Of a stretch of 64,000 nucleotides of DNA, positions 46,339-55,305 are shown in pieces. The DNA is from Streptomyces pactum (GTDB lineage: Bacteria; Actinomycetota; Actinomycetes; Streptomycetales; Streptomycetaceae). Made by a program: the position numbers and the translations under genes. The notes under the pieces were generated by a model. The model was not told where the DNA came from, ran no database searches, and saw nothing but the letters and a program-made list of their open reading frames with translations. The stretch's first letter is position 1; each line of letters starts with the position of its first letter. The DNA lies in NCBI RefSeq assembly GCF_016031615.1, contig NZ_JACYXC010000001.1, positions 5,890,001-5,954,000 on the forward strand, in the 5' to 3' direction.

Positions 46339-47067
46339 ATGGGGTGGCACCGGGAGTTGCTGATCGGCTTCGATCTGGAGACCACGGGCACCGACCCGGC
46401 CACGGCGCGGATCGTGACGGCGGCGGTGGTCGAGGTGAAGAAGGGGGAGCCGGTCGGGCGGCGGGAGTGGCTGGCCGACCCCGGCGTCCCCATCCCGGCG
46501 GACGCGGTCGCCGTGCACGGCATCAGCGACGAGCGCGCCTCGACACTGGGCCGCCCGGCCCGCGAGGTGGCCGACGAGGTCGCGGACACCCTCGCCGGAT
46601 ACTGGCGGGCCGGCACCCCGGTGGTGGCCTACAACGCCGCCTTCGACCTCAGCCTGCTCGCCGCCGAGCTGAACCGGTACGGACTGCGCCCGCTCAGCGA
46701 GCGGCTGGGCGGCGCGGAGACCGGCCCGGTCGTCGACCCGCTGACCATAGACCGGGCGGTGGACCGCTACCGGCGCGGCAAGCGCACCCTGGAGGCGGTC
46801 TGCGAGGTGTACGGCGTGGTCCTCACCGGGGCGCACGAGGCCGGCGCGGACGCGCTGGCGGCCGCCCGGCTGGCCTGCGCGGTGGCCGAGACCCATGAGC
46901 GGGTGGCCCGGCTGTCGCCCTGGGAGCTGCACCGCGAGCAGATCGCCTGGTACGCGCAGTGGGCCGCCGACTTCCAGAGCTGGCTGCGCGGCAAGGGCGA
47001 CCCCGGGGCCGTGGTGGACGGCAGCTGGCCGCTGCGCGACACCGAGACGGTGGCCGGCCACCGCTGA
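46339..47067 (+). CDS. DEDD-family 3'-5' exonuclease (DnaQ-like)
   Basis: A 242-residue exonuclease domain protein. Exo I motif GFDLETTGTD (10-19), Exo II AYNAAFDLSLL (about 96), and Exo III HEAGADALAAARL with the His and Asp of the DEDDh class. It is related to DNA polymerase III epsilon but is a stand-alone actinobacterial form, so repair or RNA processing is as likely as replication proofreading. ATG 46339 has GGAGGG six bases upstream. Confidence 0.9.
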   Translation: MGWHRELLIGFDLETTGTDPATARIVTAAVVEVKKGEPVGRREWLADPGVPIPADAVAVHGISDERASTLGRPAREVADEVADTLAGYWRAGTPVVAYNAAFDLSLLAAELNRYGLRPLSERLGGAETGPVVDPLTIDRAVDRYRRGKRTLEAVCEVYGVVLTGAHEAGADALAAARLACAVAETHERVARLSPWELHREQIAWYAQWAADFQSWLRGKGDPGAVVDGSWPLRDTETVAGHR

Positions 47068-47199
47068 ACCGGCGGCGCGGTCCGGGCGCCCGGGGCGGTG
47101 GCGCGGACGGACCGGACCGGCACCGGGACCGCCCCGGCCGATGAGTTCCGGGCGGCCGGCCGGTCCTCACCGGTGAGGACCGACCGAAGGAGAACCCCG

Positions 47200-47844
47200 G
47201 TGACCGACGACGACCGCACCACCACCCCGGAGCCCGGCACCCCGCCCGGCGCCCCGGTGGACCTGTCCCCCGCCGCTGCGCGGGTGGCCGCGCTGCTGGA
47301 CGGCATCCCCGACGACCTGCTGACGGCACCCACGCCGTGCGCCGCGTACCCGGTGGCCGCGCTGCTGGACCACCTCATGGGTCTGACCCTGGCGTTCCGT
47401 CACGCCGCGGAGAAGAGCACGCCGCCGCCGGCACCGGGGGAGGCGCCCGCGGGGCCGGGCCTGGCCTCGGCCGACGCCCTGGACCCCCGCTGGCGGGAGC
47501 TGCTGCCCCGGCGGCTGGACGAGCTGGTGGACGCCTGGCGCGACCCGGCCGCCTGGGAGGGGATCACGGAGGTCGGCGGGGTGACCCTGCCCGCGCACCG
47601 GATCGGCCTCTTCGGCCTGGACGAACTCATCCTGCACGGCTGGGACCTGGCCCGAGCCACCGGGCAGCGTTACGAGCCGGACCCGGCGAGCGTCGAGGCG
47701 ATCCTGGCGCTGCTCACCGAGTCCGCGAGCGAGGAGGGCACCGAAGGGCTGTTCGGCCCGAGGGTCCCGGTGCCCGCCGGCGCGCCGCCGTTCGAGCGGG
47801 CCCTGGGGCTCAGCGGCCGGGACCCCTCCTGGTCCGCCGGCTGA
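47200..47844 (+). CDS. TIGR03086 / maleylpyruvate isomerase-like metal-binding protein
   Basis: A 214-residue DinB-like helical protein of the mycothiol-dependent maleylpyruvate isomerase/TIGR03086 type. Family patterns: VDLSPAAARVAALLDGIPDDLLTAPTPCAAYPVAALLDHLMGL with the first metal His in DHL, and FGLDELILHGWDLARATGQ with the second His. GTG 47200 has AAGGAG seven bases upstream. It ends 12 bases from the convergent phosphotransferase-like gene. Confidence 0.85.
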   Translation: MTDDDRTTTPEPGTPPGAPVDLSPAAARVAALLDGIPDDLLTAPTPCAAYPVAALLDHLMGLTLAFRHAAEKSTPPPAPGEAPAGPGLASADALDPRWRELLPRRLDELVDAWRDPAAWEGITEVGGVTLPAHRIGLFGLDELILHGWDLARATGQRYEPDPASVEAILALLTESASEEGTEGLFGPRVPVPAGAPPFERALGLSGRDPSWSAG

Positions 47845-47856
47845 CCCGGCCCCGGG

Positions 47857-48774
47857 TCAGAACGGGTACCAGCGCACCGCCGTGTCGCCCTCCCGCAGGG
47901 AGGCGACACGGCGCCGGAACTCGGCGAGCGCGGCCGGGTTCCCCGGGGCGTGCTGGGCCACCCAGGCGCAGCTGGCCGTCTCGCGGGCGCCGCGCAGCAC
48001 CGCGCAGCCCTCCCACTCCCGTACGTCCCAGCCGTACACCGCGACGAACTCGTCGTAGCCGGCCGGGTCCAGGCCGTACCGGTCCCGGGAGAGTGCCATC
48101 ACCACCAGGTCGTGTTCCCGCAGATCGGTGGCGAAGGTCTCCAGGTCCACCAGGACCGGCCCGTCCGGGCCCACGTGCACATTGCGCGGCAGCGCGTCGC
48201 CGTGGATGACGCCCGGTGCCAGGTGCGGGGTCAGCCCGGCCGCCGCGGCGGCGAAGTCGTCCCGGCGCGCCCGCAGATACGCCGCGTCCGCCGGATCGAC
48301 GGCGTCGCCCGCCAGCCGCAGCCAGCGCTCCACCCCGCCCAGCAGGTCCCGGCCCGGCAGCGGGACCGGGGCCGGCGGCAGTGCGTGCACCCGCAGCAGC
48401 AGTTCCGCCAGGTCCCGCGGTCCGGCCGGCCGGACCGCCGCGGGCAGCTGCTCCCAGAAGGTGACCACATGGCCGTCGCACACCAGTGGCCGGTCGGCGT
48501 CGTCGGCCGGCCGCACCGCGGGCACCCCCTGCTCGGCGAGCCACCGGGCGACCCGGATCTCACGCTCCGCGCGCTCGCGCACCGGCGCGTCGTCGGTGCG
48601 GCCGATCCGCGCCACCAGCCCCGGGCGTCCGGGCCGCTCCACGGCGAGGACCGCGTTCTCGCCCAGCGCCAGCAACCGCGCCGGCACCTCCTCGCCCCGC
48701 GGCAGCGACAGCGCCGCCGCGAGCACCCGCCGTGCCCGCGCCTCGGTGAATGCCGCGTCGGTCCCGTCCGTCAC
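47857..48774 (-). CDS. Aminoglycoside phosphotransferase/choline kinase-fold protein
   Basis: A 305-residue APH-family kinase fold. The Brenner motif VIHGDALPRNVHV and the metal-binding VLVDLETF are intact, and the hinge ENAVLAVERPGRPGLVARIGR contains no obvious catalytic Lys. Such proteins phosphorylate small molecules; aminoglycoside resistance should not be assumed. GTG 48774 follows GGAGAGG. It is divergent from the sugar ABC operon. Confidence 0.82.
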   Translation of the reverse strand: MTDGTDAAFTEARARRVLAAALSLPRGEEVPARLLALGENAVLAVERPGRPGLVARIGRTDDAPVRERAEREIRVARWLAEQGVPAVRPADDADRPLVCDGHVVTFWEQLPAAVRPAGPRDLAELLLRVHALPPAPVPLPGRDLLGGVERWLRLAGDAVDPADAAYLRARRDDFAAAAAGLTPHLAPGVIHGDALPRNVHVGPDGPVLVDLETFATDLREHDLVVMALSRDRYGLDPAGYDEFVAVYGWDVREWEGCAVLRGARETASCAWVAQHAPGNPAALAEFRRRVASLREGDTAVRWYPF

Positions 48775-48841
48775 CTCGTACCTCTCCTGCCCCGCCGGTC
48801 GATCCGGAACAGTCTCGCACCTCGCGGAACTCGCGTGACGC

Positions 48842-48870
48842 TTGACTCGGCCACCGGGGCTCAGCACGAT
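48842..48870 (+). promoter_or_regulatory. Vegetative-type promoter for the sugar ABC operon
   Basis: TTGACT (48842-48847) and CACGAT (48865-48870) are separated by 17 bases, a good match to the principal sigma factor consensus. It lies 71 bases upstream of the first permease GTG in the divergent region. Confidence 0.5.
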
Positions 48871-48941
48871 GACGGGGGCCTCGATCACAGGCGCCCGCAC
48901 CACCCGTACCGTGTCCGCGCGCCCGTGAGGAGGGCCCTGCC

Positions 48942-49973
48942 GTGCTGCGTCCTTCGGGGGATCCACCCCCCGGTGACCGGACCGACCCGCGCGCGCCCGC
49001 CCCGGCCGCCGCGCCGGCCGCACCGGAACCGGCCGCCCCGACCCGGTGGCGGGACCGGCGGGACCGTGCCCGGCGGAAGGACTTACCGGCGCCCCCGGGC
49101 CGCGGCGGGAGGCCCGGCCGGCGCGGCGATGCCGGGACCTGGTTCCTGGTGCTGCCCGTGCTCATCCCCATCCTGGTCCTGAGCGTCACCCCGCTGGTGT
49201 ACGGCATCGCGCTGGCCTTCACCGACGCCCAGTCCGGCCGGACCGAGCCCACCGAGTGGATCGGCCTGCTCAACTTCACCGACCTGCGGCAGGACACCCT
49301 GTTCTGGGAGTCCTTCCGCACCGGCCTGCTGTGGGCCGCCGGGGTGACCGTGCCGCAGTTCCTGCTCTCCCTCGGGCTGGCGCTGCTGCTCAGCGGGCGG
49401 CTGCGGTTCCGGTGGCTGGCCCGGGTGCTGGCCATCGTGCCGTGGGCGATGCCGGAGGTGGTCGTCGGCATCATGTGGCGGCTGGTCTACCACCCCGACG
49501 CCGGCATCCTCAACGAGACCCTGGGCACCGACCGGGACTGGCTGGGCAGCCTGGGCAGCGCGCTGCCGGCCGTCATCCTGGTCGGCATCTGGGCCGGCAT
49601 GCCGCAGACCACCGTGGCGCTGCTGGCCGGCCTGCAGAACGTGCCGGGGGAGCTGCACGAGGCCGCCGCCATCGACGGCGCCGGGGCGTGGCGGCGGTTC
49701 ACCACCGTCACCTGGCCGGCGATCCGCCCGGTGGCCCTGGCGATCGGCGCGCTCGCCTTCATCTGGAACCTCAACTCCTTCGCCCTGGTGTACGTGCTCA
49801 CCAACGGCGGCCCCGGCGGGCGCACCCGGCTGCCGATGCTCTTCGCCTACGAGGAGGCGTTCCGCTACGGGCAGTTCGGCTACGCGGCGGCGATGGGCTG
49901 CGTCCTGGTCGCGGTGGTCTCGGTGCTGCTCGCGGTCTTCCTCGCCGGCCGGCTGAAGGGACGTGACACATGA
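48942..49973 (+). CDS. Sugar ABC transporter permease (MalF-type)
   Basis: A 343-residue inner-membrane subunit of a CUT1-type carbohydrate importer. A 65-residue Pro/Arg-rich cytoplasmic extension precedes six transmembrane helices, and the ATPase-contact EAA loop reads EAAAIDGAGAWRRFTTVTWP. GTG 48942 has GAGGAGGG upstream. It overlaps the next permease by four bases (ATGA), and a binding-protein gene follows. No ATPase gene is present, so it probably uses a shared MsiK-type ATPase. Confidence 0.92.
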   Translation: MLRPSGDPPPGDRTDPRAPAPAAAPAAPEPAAPTRWRDRRDRARRKDLPAPPGRGGRPGRRGDAGTWFLVLPVLIPILVLSVTPLVYGIALAFTDAQSGRTEPTEWIGLLNFTDLRQDTLFWESFRTGLLWAAGVTVPQFLLSLGLALLLSGRLRFRWLARVLAIVPWAMPEVVVGIMWRLVYHPDAGILNETLGTDRDWLGSLGSALPAVILVGIWAGMPQTTVALLAGLQNVPGELHEAAAIDGAGAWRRFTTVTWPAIRPVALAIGALAFIWNLNSFALVYVLTNGGPGGRTRLPMLFAYEEAFRYGQFGYAAAMGCVLVAVVSVLLAVFLAGRLKGRDT

Positions 49974-50884
49974 GAGCCGGACCACGTACTCCGGGGGAGG
50001 CCCGGCGGCGGCCGGCGACGGCCCCCGCGTCCCGGCCGCCGGCCGGGCTCGTGCTGCGGCGCCGGGCCGGCCGCACCGCTCAGTACCTGGCCCTGCTGGG
50101 CTATCTGGTCTTCCTCGCCTTCCCGCTGCTGTGGCTGGTCTCCACCGCCTTCAAGCCCCCGCGCGAGCTGGCCACCCTGCACCCGGAGTGGATCCCCGAC
50201 CACCCCACCTGGGACAACTTCCGGCAGGCGTTCGACGAGCAGCCGCTGCTGCGGGCGGCCGGCAACAGCCTGCTGGCGGCCGGCAGCGCCGCCCTGATCG
50301 CGGTGGCCGTCGCGGTGCCGGCGGCCTATGTGCTGGCCCGCCACCGCAACCGGCTCAGCCGGGCCGCGACCGGCTGGGTGGTGGTCTCCCAGGCGTTCCC
50401 GCTGGTGCTGCTCATCATCCCGCTCTTCCTCATCCTCAAGGAGCTGCGGCTGATCGACTCCATGGCCGGGCTGGTCCTGGTCTACGTCACCTGGTCGCTG
50501 CCGTTCGCCCTGTGGATGCTCACCGGATACGCGCGGGCGCTGCCGCCGGAGCTGGAGGAGGCCGCCGCCGTGGACGGCGCGGGCCGGCTGCGCACCCTGG
50601 TGTCGGTCACCGTGCCGCTGCTCGCGCCGGGCATCGCGGCCACCGCCCTGTTCGCCTTCATCACGGCCTGGAACGAGTTCTTCTTCGCCCTGGTCCTCCT
50701 GAAGTCCCCCGAGAAGCAGACGATGCCGGTGGTGCTCACCCACTTCCTCGGCGCCGAGGGGGTGGCCGACCTCGGGCCGCTGGCGGCGGCGTCGCTGCTG
50801 GCCACCCTCCCCTCGCTGCTGCTGTTCGCCGTCATCCAGCGCCGGATCACCGGCGGGATGCTCGCCGGGGCGGTGAAGCACTGA
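49970..50884 (+). CDS. Sugar ABC transporter permease (MalG-type)
   Basis: A 304-residue second permease of the CUT1 importer, with six helices and EAA loop EEAAAVDGAGRLRTLVSVTVP. The start overlaps the upstream gene by four bases, and its stop codon shares a base with the ATG of the binding-protein gene, so the three are tightly coupled. Confidence 0.92.
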   Translation: MRAGPRTPGEARRRPATAPASRPPAGLVLRRRAGRTAQYLALLGYLVFLAFPLLWLVSTAFKPPRELATLHPEWIPDHPTWDNFRQAFDEQPLLRAAGNSLLAAGSAALIAVAVAVPAAYVLARHRNRLSRAATGWVVVSQAFPLVLLIIPLFLILKELRLIDSMAGLVLVYVTWSLPFALWMLTGYARALPPELEEAAAVDGAGRLRTLVSVTVPLLAPGIAATALFAFITAWNEFFFALVLLKSPEKQTMPVVLTHFLGAEGVADLGPLAAASLLATLPSLLLFAVIQRRITGGMLAGAVKH

Positions 50885-52179
50885 TGCGCCGCCGCACCCT
50901 ACTGGCCGCCGCCGCCGCGACCGCGACCGCCGCCGCGCTGCCCGGCTGCGCCCGGGAGCGGCGCCGGGCCCCCGACGGCTCGGTGACCCTGCGCTTCCAG
51001 TCGCTGGCCTGGCAGCAGGAGTCGGTCGCGGCGACCAAGGAGCTGGTGGCGGAGTGGAACGCCGGCCACCCCCGGATCCGGGTGGAGTACGTCCAGGGCA
51101 GCTGGGACGGGGTGCACGACCAGCTGCTGACCGCCTTCGAGGGCGGCGAGGCGCCGGACGTCATCCACGACGCCTCCGACGACCTCGCCGACTTCGCCCA
51201 CGGCGGCCACCTCGCCGACCTCACCGGGCTGCTCTCCCCCCGGCTGCGGGAGGACATCCCCGAGCACAGCTGGCGGACCGCCACCTTCGGCGGCGGCATC
51301 CACGGGGTGCCGTTCCTGGTCGAGCCCCGGGTCCTGGTCGCCAACCGGGACCTGCTCGCCGGGGCCGGGGTGCGGGTGCCCACCGCCGCGCGGCCGTGGA
51401 GCTGGGACGAGTTCGCCGCGGCGGCCCGCGAGCTGACCGGACGCGGCCGGTACGGGGTGGCCTGGCCGCTGAAGGAGCCGGTCTCCGCCACCTTGAACCT
51501 CTCGCTGTCCGCCGGCGGCCGGCTCTTCCACCAGGACACCGGCGGCAAGGTCACCATCCGGTGCGGCGCCGCCGAGCTGCGGGTGCCGCGCCTGGTGCGC
51601 GACCAGGTCAACGCCGACCGCTCCGCCGCCCGCAGCACCCTGGGCATGGGCGGCTCCGACACCCTGCCCGGCTTCTTCGCGGGCAGGTACGCGATGGTGC
51701 CGCTCGGCTTCTCCTACCGGCAGCAGATCGCCCAGCAGGCACCGGCCGGCTTCCGCTGGACGGTGCTCCCGGCGCCGGCCGGGCCGGACGGGAACCAGCG
51801 GCAGGGCGTCAGCCCGCAGACCCTCTCCATCGCCGAGGACTGCCCGTACAAGAAGGAGGCCGCCGCCTTCATCGACTTCCTGCTGCGGCCCCGCAACATG
51901 GTCCGGCTGGCGCTCGGCGACTGGATGCTGCCCACCGGGCGGCGGGCGCTCGCCGACCCCGCGCTGCACACCGCCCGGTACGGCTGGGCCACCGGCACCG
52001 CCCTCGCCCGCCACCTGCGCCCCGCCCCCGCGCAGTCGGTGCGCGGCTACCAGGAGTGGAAGGACAAGATCGCCACCCCGGCGTTCCAGGAGTACTACAG
52101 CGGCGCGATCGACGACGACACGCTCCGCCGGAAGCTGGAGCGGGACGGGAACCTGGTGCTCAAGCGGTACCAGCGCTGA
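50884..52179 (+). CDS. Sugar ABC transporter substrate-binding lipoprotein
   Basis: A 431-residue extracellular solute-binding protein (family 1). The signal MRRRTLLAAAAATATAAALPGC ends in a lipobox with lipidated Cys22. The mature domain has features of CUT1 binding proteins (ATKELVAEWNAGHPRIRVEYVQGSWDGVHDQLLTAFEGGEAPDVIHD). Its order after the permeases is unusual, as binding proteins are more often first. A hairpin terminator follows the stop. Confidence 0.9.
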   Translation: MRRRTLLAAAAATATAAALPGCARERRRAPDGSVTLRFQSLAWQQESVAATKELVAEWNAGHPRIRVEYVQGSWDGVHDQLLTAFEGGEAPDVIHDASDDLADFAHGGHLADLTGLLSPRLREDIPEHSWRTATFGGGIHGVPFLVEPRVLVANRDLLAGAGVRVPTAARPWSWDEFAAAARELTGRGRYGVAWPLKEPVSATLNLSLSAGGRLFHQDTGGKVTIRCGAAELRVPRLVRDQVNADRSAARSTLGMGGSDTLPGFFAGRYAMVPLGFSYRQQIAQQAPAGFRWTVLPAPAGPDGNQRQGVSPQTLSIAEDCPYKKEAAAFIDFLLRPRNMVRLALGDWMLPTGRRALADPALHTARYGWATGTALARHLRPAPAQSVRGYQEWKDKIATPAFQEYYSGAIDDDTLRRKLERDGNLVLKRYQR

Positions 52180-52667
52180 CGGCCGGCCCGCGGTGCCGGT
52201 GCCGCGGGCCGGGGCGGGCGCGGGGCCGTCGCCTGCGGTGCGCCCCCGCCCCGGCCTCCGGCCCGGTTCCGGTCCGGTCCCGGGATCGGCCGTTCCGCTC
52301 CCGGACCCCGGCTGCCCCGCCCCGGCCTCCGGCTGGCGCGGGCCCTGCCCGGTCCCGGCTCGCGCTGCGCCGCCCGGCGTCCCTGCCCGGCCGCGCCTCC
52401 GCCCGCCGGCCCTCCCGCCCGGTCCGGCCCACGGTGCCGGGTCCCCGTGGCACCGCACCGACCGGGCCGCCGCCGCACGGGCCGCCACCGCAGGGGCCTC
52501 CGCCGACCGAACCGGCGCCGCACCGGACCTGCGCCGCACGGACCTGCGCCGCACCGGCCCCCGCCGACCGGGCCTTCCCCGCACCGGCCGCCGCCGTACG
52601 GGCCCGCGCCGGCGGCGGAATCCGGTAAGGACTGCCCGCAGACAGCACCCTCCTACATGTTGTTTAA
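52180..52667. other. Non-coding region between the sugar ABC operon and the Nik-type operon
   Basis: Nearly 490 bases without a supported gene. It begins with a terminator hairpin (52183-52212) and contains short tandem units such as ACCTGCGCCGCAC (52528 and 52543). The last 60 bases become AT-rich and hold the promoter and Nur-like box of the downstream operon. Confidence 0.6.
52183..52212. terminator. Hairpin terminator after the sugar ABC operon
   Basis: CCGGCCCGCGG (52183-52193) pairs perfectly with CCGCGGGCCGG (52202-52212), with an 8-base loop. It starts four bases after the stop codon. Confidence 0.7.
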
Positions 52668-52684
52668 TTGCAAATCGCTCGCAA
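52668..52684. promoter_or_regulatory. Nur-box-like operator TTGCAA-N5-TCGCAA upstream of the Nik-type operon
   Basis: The site reads TTGCAA at 52668-52673, five bases, then TCGCAA at 52679-52684. It matches every strongly conserved base of the Streptomyces Nur box as I recall it (tTGCaa-N5-ttGCAA). TTTAAT at 52663-52668 could be the -10, so a bound repressor would block transcription start. It is 15 bases before the first in-frame ATG of the operon. Confidence 0.65.
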
Positions 52685-52717
52685 CAGCATGGGATCTTCA
52701 TGAAGGGTGTGGCCGGG

Positions 52718-54316
52718 ATGACCACCGGATCCGTACGGGGTATCACCGCCGTGGCGCTCGCCGCCGCGCTCGCCGTGGCCGCCACGGCCTGCTCCAACCC
52801 GGGCGGCGCCGACGGCGCCGGCTCCGGCGGCAAGGACTCCGCGGTCGTGGGCATCGCCTACGAGCCGGACACGCTCAACCCGCTCCTGGGCTACGGCAAG
52901 GACGGCAACTCCAAGATCTTCGACGGGCTGCTGGCCCTCGACGAGAACATGCGCCTGCGGCCCGCGCTCGCCGCCGAGCTGCCCACCGTGAGCGAGGACG
53001 GACGCACCTACACCTACCGGCTCCGCGAGGGCGTCACCTTCAGCGACGGCAAGCCCTTCACCGCCGAGGACGTCGTGTACACCTACACGACCATCCTGGA
53101 CGAGAAGACCAACAACCCCTCCAAGGGCGAACTCGACGCGATAGCCTCCGTCACCGCGCGCGACCCGCACACCGTGGTGTTCACCCTCAAGTACCCCTAC
53201 GCGCCGTTCGCCGAGCGGACCGTGCTGCCCATCGTCCCCGAGCACATCCTGTCCGGGCAGGACGTCAACTCCGGTGACTTCTCCACGCACCCGGTCGGCA
53301 CCGGCCCGTACCTGCTCACCCAGTGGTCCCGCGGCGAGAAGCTCACCTTCAAGGCCAACCCCCGCTACTGGGGCGGCGCGCCGGCGGTGAAGAAGTTCAC
53401 CATGGCGATCATCAAGGACGACGACGTCCGCGCCACCCGGCTGAGCGCCGGTGACCTCGACGGCGCCATCCTGCCGCCGGCCCTCGCCCGCGGCTTCGCC
53501 GACGAGGACGGCAGGAAGACCTACACCGCCACCACCTACGACTACCGCACCGTCACCCTCCCCACCCACAACAAGGTCACCGGCGACCTGGCGATCCGCC
53601 GCGCCCTGGACGTCGCGGTGGACCGGCAGGCGATGGTGGACAAGATCCTCGACGGCGCCGGGAAGCCCGCCTACGGGCCGGTGCCCACCGACAGCCCCTG
53701 GTTCGCCAAGGGCACCGAGCGCCGCCACGACCCGGTCCGCGCGGAGAAGATCCTCGACGAGGCCGGCTGGAAGCGCGGCAAGGACGGCATCCGGGTGAAG
53801 AACGGCGTCCGCGCCGCCTTCCCGCTGTGGTACCTCGCCGGGGACCGGCTCCGCCAGGACCACGCCCTGGCCTACGCCTCCGACGCCAAGAAGGCCGGCA
53901 TCGACATCACCACCCAGGCCGGCACCTGGGAGGTCATCGAGCCCCGGATGAAGCAGGACGCGGTGCTGGCCGGCGGCGGCGCGCCCGCCGACCCCGACTT
54001 CGACCAGTACACCCTGCTCAAGTCGGACCTCGCCGGGGACGGCTTCAACAACATGGCCTGGTACGACAACCCCACGGTGGACAAGGCCCTGGAGGACGGC
54101 CGCCGCAGCGGCGACAAGGCCGCCCGCAAGGCCGCCTACGACACCATCCAGCGCGAGCTGCTGAAGAACCCCGGCTACACCTTCCTCACCCACATCGACC
54201 ACGTCTACGTCCTCGCCGACCGCTGGCAGGGCCTGACCACCCAGGTCGAGCCGCACGACCACGGCCTGGCCTCCGGGCCCTGGTGGAACGTCGAGGACTG
54301 GAAGCCGAAGAAGTGA
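52718..54316 (+). CDS. Oligopeptide/nickel ABC transporter substrate-binding lipoprotein (NikA-like)
   Basis: A 532-residue family 5 solute-binding lipoprotein, with lipobox ending at Cys25 (AVAATACSN). Family features: GIAYEPDTLNPLLGYGKDGNSKIFDGLLALDENM, the RLREGVTFSDGKPFTAEDVVYTY signature, and GTGPYLLTQWSRGEKLTFKANPRYWGG. It is the first gene of a five-gene importer operon; each downstream gene overlaps its predecessor. Nickel is suggested by the Nur-like box, not by the binding residues, which I cannot evaluate. An ATG at 52700 in the same frame is an alternative start. Confidence 0.88.
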   Translation: MTTGSVRGITAVALAAALAVAATACSNPGGADGAGSGGKDSAVVGIAYEPDTLNPLLGYGKDGNSKIFDGLLALDENMRLRPALAAELPTVSEDGRTYTYRLREGVTFSDGKPFTAEDVVYTYTTILDEKTNNPSKGELDAIASVTARDPHTVVFTLKYPYAPFAERTVLPIVPEHILSGQDVNSGDFSTHPVGTGPYLLTQWSRGEKLTFKANPRYWGGAPAVKKFTMAIIKDDDVRATRLSAGDLDGAILPPALARGFADEDGRKTYTATTYDYRTVTLPTHNKVTGDLAIRRALDVAVDRQAMVDKILDGAGKPAYGPVPTDSPWFAKGTERRHDPVRAEKILDEAGWKRGKDGIRVKNGVRAAFPLWYLAGDRLRQDHALAYASDAKKAGIDITTQAGTWEVIEPRMKQDAVLAGGGAPADPDFDQYTLLKSDLAGDGFNNMAWYDNPTVDKALEDGRRSGDKAARKAAYDTIQRELLKNPGYTFLTHIDHVYVLADRWQGLTTQVEPHDHGLASGPWWNVEDWKPKK

Positions 54317-55305
54317 CCCGTCCGCTGCCCTGGGGGGCGATGGCCCGGCTGGCCGGGCGGCGGCTGCTGCTCGCCGTCCCGGTCCTGCTCACCGTCTCCT
54401 TCGCCGTCTTCGCGGTCGCCGAGGCGTCCCCGTTCGACCCGGTCAAGGCGTACGCCGGCACCGCCGGGCTCACCGCCAGCCAGGAGAACCTCGACCAGCT
54501 CCGCGCCAACCTGGGCGTGGACGAGCCGTTCACCACCCGCTGGTGGAACTGGCTCGGCTCGGCCCTCACCGGCGACCTGGGCGACTCCAGCGTGATGCGC
54601 CGCCCGGTCGCCGACGTCATCGGCGAGCGGCTGGGCTGGTCGGTGCTGCTCGCCGCCACCGCCTTCGCCCTCGCCATCGTGCTGGGCACCTGCCTGGGCG
54701 TGCTCGCCGCCCGCCGGCGCGGCGGCTGGCTGGACCGGCTCACCACCGGCGCCGCCTACACCCTGGAGGCGGTGCCCGCCTTCTGGCTGGGCCTGCTCGC
54801 CATCTGGCTGTTCGCCCTGGAACTGGACACCCTCCCGGCCGGCGGCCTCACCGACACCGCCAGCACCACCGTCACCTTCGGCGAGGTCGCCGAACACCTG
54901 GTGCTGCCGGCCACCGTGCTCGCCCTCACCCAGCTGCCCTGGTTCTTCCTCTACGTCCGGCAGGGCGTCGCCGACGCCCTGGACGAGGACCCGGTGCGCG
55001 GCGCCCGCGCCCGCGGCCTGGGCGAGCGCACCGTCCTCCTCGGCCACGCGCTGCGCTCGGGCATGCTGCCGGTGCTCACCCTCATCGGCTCCCGCATCCC
55101 CGAACTCATCACCGGCGCCCTGCTGGTGGAGACCGTCTTCAGCTGGCCGGGCATCGCCGCCGCCACCGTGGAGGCGGCCACCGCGGTGGACTTCCCGCTG
55201 CTGGCCGCGCTCACCGTGCTGGCCACCGCCGCCGTCCTGCTCGGCAACCTCCTCGCGGACCTGCTGTACGGGCTCGCCGACCCCAGGGTGGGATTCGATG
55301 GCTGA
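54313..55305 (+). CDS. Opp/Nik-type ABC transporter permease (NikB-like)
   Basis: A 330-residue membrane subunit of the OppB/DppB/NikB family. N-terminal helix RLLLAVPVLLTVSFAVFAVAEASPFDPV, periplasmic LRANLGVDEPFTTRWWNWLGSALTGDLGDS, and the EAA-type loop VRGARARGLGERTVLLGHALRSGMLPVLTLIG. GTG 54313 overlaps the preceding stop by four bases. It partners with the next permease. Confidence 0.92.
   Translation: MTRPLPWGAMARLAGRRLLLAVPVLLTVSFAVFAVAEASPFDPVKAYAGTAGLTASQENLDQLRANLGVDEPFTTRWWNWLGSALTGDLGDSSVMRRPVADVIGERLGWSVLLAATAFALAIVLGTCLGVLAARRRGGWLDRLTTGAAYTLEAVPAFWLGLLAIWLFALELDTLPAGGLTDTASTTVTFGEVAEHLVLPATVLALTQLPWFFLYVRQGVADALDEDPVRGARARGLGERTVLLGHALRSGMLPVLTLIGSRIPELITGALLVETVFSWPGIAAATVEAATAVDFPLLAALTVLATAAVLLGNLLADLLYGLADPRVGFDG

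Noticed and set aside
47857..48774. Aminoglycoside resistance gene
   Set aside because: Only the general APH/choline kinase fold is visible; nothing identifies an aminoglycoside-specific enzyme.
52180..52640. Coding ORF formed by repetitive RTGPAPHGPAP-like translation
   Set aside because: Low-complexity Pro/His/Arg/Ala translation without start signals, and it lies between a terminator and a promoter.
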